DNA of 13,016 bases, taken from positions 1 to 13,016 of the forward strand of contig FR896056.1 of assembly GCA_000435475.1 (NCBI GenBank). Reading direction: 5' to 3'. This DNA comes from Cryptobacterium sp. CAG:338. Its GTDB lineage: Bacteria > Actinomycetota > Coriobacteriia > Coriobacteriales > Eggerthellaceae. Positions 12,926-13,016 of this stretch are shown here, piece by piece (the stretch's first letter is position 1; every line of letters begins with the position of its first letter). A program made the translations under genes and the position numbers. The notes below the pieces were generated by a model. The model was given only the letters and a program-made list of their open reading frames with translations. It was not told the DNA's origin and ran no database searches.

Positions 12926-13016
12926 ATACACTACTTAGGGTCCTTAGTAAAAGCAATCGTCAAGACTAAGTGCTCTAGCAACATAGTTGACGCAAAAACA
13001 GCCCAGCCGTGGTAAA
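12926..13016. other. Region after pknB to the window edge
   Basis: No gene is visible in these 91 bases. AAAAACAGCCCAGCCG at 12994-13009 looks like the first arm of a GC-rich terminator whose second arm would lie beyond the edge; read from the opposite strand it ends GGCTGGGCTGTTTTT. This cannot be confirmed from the window. Confidence 0.35.

Noticed and set aside
12926..12975. pknB terminator formed by the ACTTAG/CTAAGT arms (12933-12938 with 12966-12971)
   Set aside because: The stem is only six pairs, AT-rich, has a loop of 27 bases and no following T-tract.

Overview
The window looks like ordinary chromosome from an actinomycete-type bacterium (Actinomycetota) of moderate GC. A Coriobacteriia relative (the Atopobium, Cryptobacterium or Eggerthella neighbourhood) is my best inference. 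The main reason is the right half, which follows the actinobacterial cell-envelope signalling order fhaA - fhaB - pstP - rodA - pbpA - (pknA) - pknB. The base composition is clearly lower in GC than in mycobacteria or streptomycetes. I see no transposase, phage gene, CRISPR array, plasmid gene or rRNA.

Left half (1-5284), housekeeping genes on both strands. On the minus strand lie the start of gatA (running off the left edge) and gatC, coding for two subunits of the tRNA-dependent amidotransferase. Upstream of them, also on minus, is an mscS-type mechanosensitive channel gene ending at a strong hairpin terminator. A 462-bp gene-free region separates it from divergent engB; this region holds a cluster of short GCC-containing repeats and a perfect 11-bp inverted repeat. 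Plus-strand engB and rnhA follow, separated by a short gap with a 15-bp duplicated sequence. rnhA converges on minus-strand serA (phosphoglycerate dehydrogenase with an ACT domain). Upstream of serA, also on minus, is a tRNA-Leu(CAG) gene with its own terminator.

Right half (5285-12925), one plus-strand cluster: fhaA (N-terminal FhaA domain plus FHA), fhaB (membrane-anchored FHA), pstP (PP2C Ser/Thr phosphatase with one TM), a single 918-residue gene joining a RodA/FtsW-type glycan polymerase to a class B penicillin-binding transpeptidase, then pknB (membrane Ser/Thr kinase with three PASTA domains). The kinase and phosphatase add and remove phosphate on Thr/Ser, the FHA proteins read phosphothreonine, and the fused enzyme both polymerises and crosslinks peptidoglycan. 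The locus is therefore a self-contained wall-growth control module.

The most notable point is the SEDS-PBP fusion. The usual rodA-pbpA gene pair has become one polypeptide, and the pknA gene expected between pbpA and pknB is absent. Both the phosphatase and the kinase also end in low-complexity extracytoplasmic tails. All family assignments come from reading motifs by eye; no database search was possible.
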